15,728 nucleotides of DNA, taken from positions 56,407 to 72,134 of the forward strand of contig DJPS01000023.1 of assembly GCA_002438625.1 (NCBI GenBank), written 5' to 3'. A program made the translations under genes and the position numbers. Shown one piece after another: positions 13,537 to 15,728 of the stretch. The notes below the pieces were generated by a model, which saw nothing but the letters and a program-made list of their open reading frames with translations, did no database searches and was not told where the DNA came from. The DNA is from Christensenella sp. UBA6406 (GTDB lineage: Bacteria > Bacillota > Clostridia > Christensenellales > UBA1242). How positions within the stretch are numbered: position 1 is the stretch's first letter; every line of letters begins with the position of its first letter.

Positions 13537-15261
13537 TTATTCTTTATCTTCAATTTCTTTATTTATCATTGCCAAAAATTCATCTATTGAAATATCGTTA
13601 ATTTGAACATTTCCTCGTTTCCTTATAGATAACTTTCCGCTTTCTTTCTCACTATCACCCAAAACAATTAGATAAGGAATTTTTTGAGAAACAGCCTCCC
13701 TTATCTTATAACCAATCTTTTCATTTCTATCATCTAGTTCAACTTTTAAGCCTGCTTTATCCAATTTCTCATATATCTCTTCTGCATAATCAGCACTATT
13801 TTGTGACACATTCATAACCATAACTTGCACAGGACTTAGCCATACAGGGAAAGCACCCGCATAATGTTCAGTTAAAATTCCTATAAAACGCTCAAATGAA
13901 CCAAAGATTGCTCTATGAACCATAATTGGTCGTTGCTTCTCTCCATTGTGGTCAATATAATGCAAATCAAAACGCTCTGGAAGTTGGAAATCTAATTGAA
14001 TTGTTCCCATTTGCCATTCCCTGTTCAAACAATCACGCATTTTGATATCAATTTTAGGTCCATAGAATGCTCCATCACCTTCATTAATTCTATAATTACC
14101 TTCGCCACATAATTCATTTAAAACTTTCTTCAATTCAGCCTCAGCCATATCCCAAGTTTCAATTTCGCCCATAAAGTCCTCAGGTCTAGTTGATAAAGTT
14201 AATTGATAAGGCAATTTAAATACTCCGTAAAGTTTAGAAATTAAATCAACAATACTCTTAATTTCGCTACCTATTTGGTCTTTGCGAATGTAATTGTGTG
14301 AATCGTCTTGCCTAAACATTCTAACCCTAAACAAGCCATTTAATTCGCCAGATTTTTCATTTCTATGAACCACATCAATATCATTCAATCTTAAAGGCAA
14401 ATCTTTATAACTTCTCATTTTATTTTTATAAATGATTATAGAATTTGGGCAATTCATAGGTTTAAGTGCTTGCTCGAATCCATCTGCATCTTTAAGAACA
14501 AACATATCTTCTTTGTAATGGTCCCAATGCCCAGAAGTTTTCCACAAGGCACTGCTGTTTAATTGAGGAGCAGTAAATTCTTGATATCCCCTTTCCTTAT
14601 GCTCCTTTCTCCAAAAATCTATCAATGTATTCATAATTGTAAAGCCTTTTGGCAACCAATATGCCATACCTGGTGCAGTTTCATCAAAGAAGAACAAATC
14701 CAATTCTTTTCCTAGTTTTCTATGGTCTCTCTTCTTTGCTTCTTCTAACATATTTAAATATTCATTTAATTGTTTTTTATCTTTAAAGGCATAACAATAA
14801 ATCCTTTGTAGCATTTTACGGTTTTCATCACCCTTAAAATATGCACCATTTATTTTTGCTATTTTAAATGCAAAATTTTGAATATTTCTCGCACTTTCTA
14901 CATGAGGGCCAGCACACAAGTCATAAAAATCATCACCTAAATAGTAAATTGAAATTTCACCTTCTAACCCATCCAAAATTTCTAATTTATAAGGTTCATC
15001 CTTTAAAAGTTCTTTTGCTTCTTCTCTTGAAACAACTTTCTTTATAAAGTCTTCACCCCTATTTAGAATTTCACGCATTTTCTTTTCTATTGCTTCTATG
15101 TTGTCATTTGAAAAACCTCCTTCATAATCAAAATCATAGAAAAACCCATCTTCTATTGCTGGTCCAATAGCAAGTTTTGCACTAGGATAAAGTTCTTTAA
15201 CTGCCTTTGCAAGCACGTGTGCAAGTGAATGCCTTGCAATTTGTAATTTTTCATCTTCCAT
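13537..15261 (-). CDS. thrS: Threonine--tRNA ligase lacking the TGS domain
   Basis: ThrRS charges tRNA-Thr with threonine. The protein starts directly with the editing domain: His11 and His15 in RHSLAHVLAKA, then Cys116 and His120 in DLCAGPHVE, the residues that clear mischarged Ser-tRNA-Thr. The class II catalytic core follows with zinc ligands Cys271 (MNCPNS), His322 (QDDSHNY) and His449 (MVHRAIFGSFERF), motif 2 (VVHRNEKSGEL, FRVRMFRQDD) and motif 3. The anticodon-binding domain is at the end. At 574 residues it is about 65 shorter than the usual enzyme because the N-terminal TGS domain is absent. Stop codons upstream show this is not a wrong start. I chose the ATG at 15261 (AAGGAG 10 nt upstream); an in-frame TTG at 15267 has the same site 4 nt upstream. 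Expression is controlled by a T-box leader. Confidence 0.97.
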   Translation of the reverse strand: MEDEKLQIARHSLAHVLAKAVKELYPSAKLAIGPAIEDGFFYDFDYEGGFSNDNIEAIEKKMREILNRGEDFIKKVVSREEAKELLKDEPYKLEILDGLEGEISIYYLGDDFYDLCAGPHVESARNIQNFAFKIAKINGAYFKGDENRKMLQRIYCYAFKDKKQLNEYLNMLEEAKKRDHRKLGKELDLFFFDETAPGMAYWLPKGFTIMNTLIDFWRKEHKERGYQEFTAPQLNSSALWKTSGHWDHYKEDMFVLKDADGFEQALKPMNCPNSIIIYKNKMRSYKDLPLRLNDIDVVHRNEKSGELNGLFRVRMFRQDDSHNYIRKDQIGSEIKSIVDLISKLYGVFKLPYQLTLSTRPEDFMGEIETWDMAEAELKKVLNELCGEGNYRINEGDGAFYGPKIDIKMRDCLNREWQMGTIQLDFQLPERFDLHYIDHNGEKQRPIMVHRAIFGSFERFIGILTEHYAGAFPVWLSPVQVMVMNVSQNSADYAEEIYEKLDKAGLKVELDDRNEKIGYKIREAVSQKIPYLIVLGDSEKESGKLSIRKRGNVQINDISIDEFLAMINKEIEDKE

Positions 15262-15303
15262 TTTCAAAAATCTCCTTCATTTATTATTTGTAATGTTTTA
15301 GCT

Positions 15304-15350
15304 AAATCAAATTGAAAATTTTAATTAAATTTTATTAATCTATTTGATTT
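15304..15350 (-). repeat. Nested inverted repeat in the thrS leader between T-box and start codon
   Basis: AAATCAAAT (15304-15312) and ATTTGATTT (15342-15350) are perfect 9-bp inverted copies. Inside them AAAATTT/AAATTTT can form a further 7-bp stem. The structure lies about 40 nt upstream of the thrS start and is entirely A/T except for two G-C pairs. Function unknown. Confidence 0.4.
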
Positions 15351-15465
15351 GCTTAAACACTTTATTCTTTAATTATTAATGCTCATACCTTTTGTAAATT
15401 TCATTATAGTTCAAAATGCTTTTACTTCATTTTTAAATGTTAATCGTAATTAAACATACCTTACA

Positions 15466-15499
15466 AAACAAAAAATCCCTATGCATAAAACGCATAAGG
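15466..15499 (-). terminator. T-box-controlled intrinsic terminator
   Basis: On the minus strand CCTTATGC (15499-15492), a 7-nt loop and GCATAGGG (15484-15477) form an 8-bp stem with one G-U pair, followed by ATTTTTTG. The CCTTA at its 5' side can instead pair with TAAGG of the T-box sequence to form the antiterminator, so the two structures exclude each other. Confidence 0.85.
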
Positions 15500-15694
15500 A
15501 CACTTAAACAAGCGTGGTTCCACCTTACTTTATGTACCGCAAAAATTGCCATACACCTTCATTTGAATTTTTGCAAAAATCCTAAAACGCTTATATTGAA
15601 AAGTGGTTTCACACTTGCAAGTTTGTGTTTGCTCTCAGCCACGACAAACATCTCTCTTTTTCCAAACTATTTTGCAAATGCTACTTGGATTTCA
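15466..15694 (-). promoter_or_regulatory. T-box riboswitch of thrS (tRNA-Thr responsive)
   Basis: T-box leaders bind an uncharged tRNA and then allow transcription of the downstream gene. The parts visible in the minus-strand RNA are as follows. Stem I is closed by AAATCC/GGATTT, with AGTA (15685-15682) on the 5' side of the specifier loop, a CATTTGC/GCAAGTG helix and an apical TGTTTG/CAAACA helix. The specifier side reads GTGAA-ACC-A, with ACC (15607-15605) being a threonine codon followed by the usual purine. Stem III is GCAAAAATT/AATTTTTGC (15574-15566 with 15547-15539). The T-box is AAGGTGGAACCACG (15526-15513), whose TGGA would pair with the tRNA acceptor end. The terminator follows. The promoter must lie at or beyond the right edge of the window. 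The 205 nt between terminator and thrS is long for this class. Confidence 0.93.
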
Positions 15695-15728
15695 ACCTTA
15701 ATAAAATTTAAGTAAGCACTAATTTTCA

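Noticed and set aside
15437..15715. Plus-strand open frame of 92 codons at the right edge
   Set aside because: It lies antisense to a complete T-box leader, has no ribosome binding site and no recognisable protein features.

Overview
The window is AT-rich (roughly 30% GC by eye) and has the look of a low-GC Gram-positive (Bacillota) chromosome. The signs are strong AGGAGG-type ribosome binding sites, near-consensus sigma-A promoters (TTGACT-N17-TATAAT), U-tract terminators, a tRNA-responsive T-box leader on thrS, and a murA-divIB-ftsA-ftsZ cluster. Frequent GTG/TTG starts, a threonyl-tRNA synthetase without a TGS domain and asparagine-rich low-complexity proteins suggest an uncultured Clostridia- or Mollicutes-adjacent lineage. 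The lineage is my inference; I see no direct taxonomic marker.

Region 1 (1-6416, all minus strand) is a cell-envelope and division block. Reading in the direction of transcription it holds a small Asn-rich protein of unknown function, a cytoplasmic-type subtilisin-like protease, murA (ended by its own terminator), the FtsQ/DivIB-like protein, ftsA and ftsZ. ftsZ runs off the left edge of the window. ftsA-ftsZ have their own excellent promoter downstream of divIB. FtsA and FtsZ work together at the Z ring, DivIB belongs to the later divisome, and MurA makes the first committed peptidoglycan precursor.

Region 2 (6405-8490) is the least ordinary part. A divergent promoter region with a 16-bp palindrome separates the small Asn-rich gene from a 350-residue, extremely Asn/Gln-rich protein on the plus strand. 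A degenerate stand-alone ABC ATPase on the minus strand converges on it, and its promoter is placed so that the mRNA should be leaderless.

Region 3 (8340-9833) holds a plus-strand pyridoxal-phosphate alpha-oxoamine synthase. Its sequence looks closest to bacterial serine palmitoyltransferases. It has its own promoter and a 110-nt leader with a 10-bp perfect inverted repeat, and it ends at a strong bidirectional terminator.

Region 4 (9834-15728, minus strand) is housekeeping: a PflX-type radical SAM protein and a MazG-like NTP pyrophosphohydrolase in one unit, then tex with its own promoter and terminator, then thrS with its terminator and a full T-box leader that reaches almost to the right edge. 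No mobile elements, CRISPR arrays, tRNAs or rRNAs were seen.
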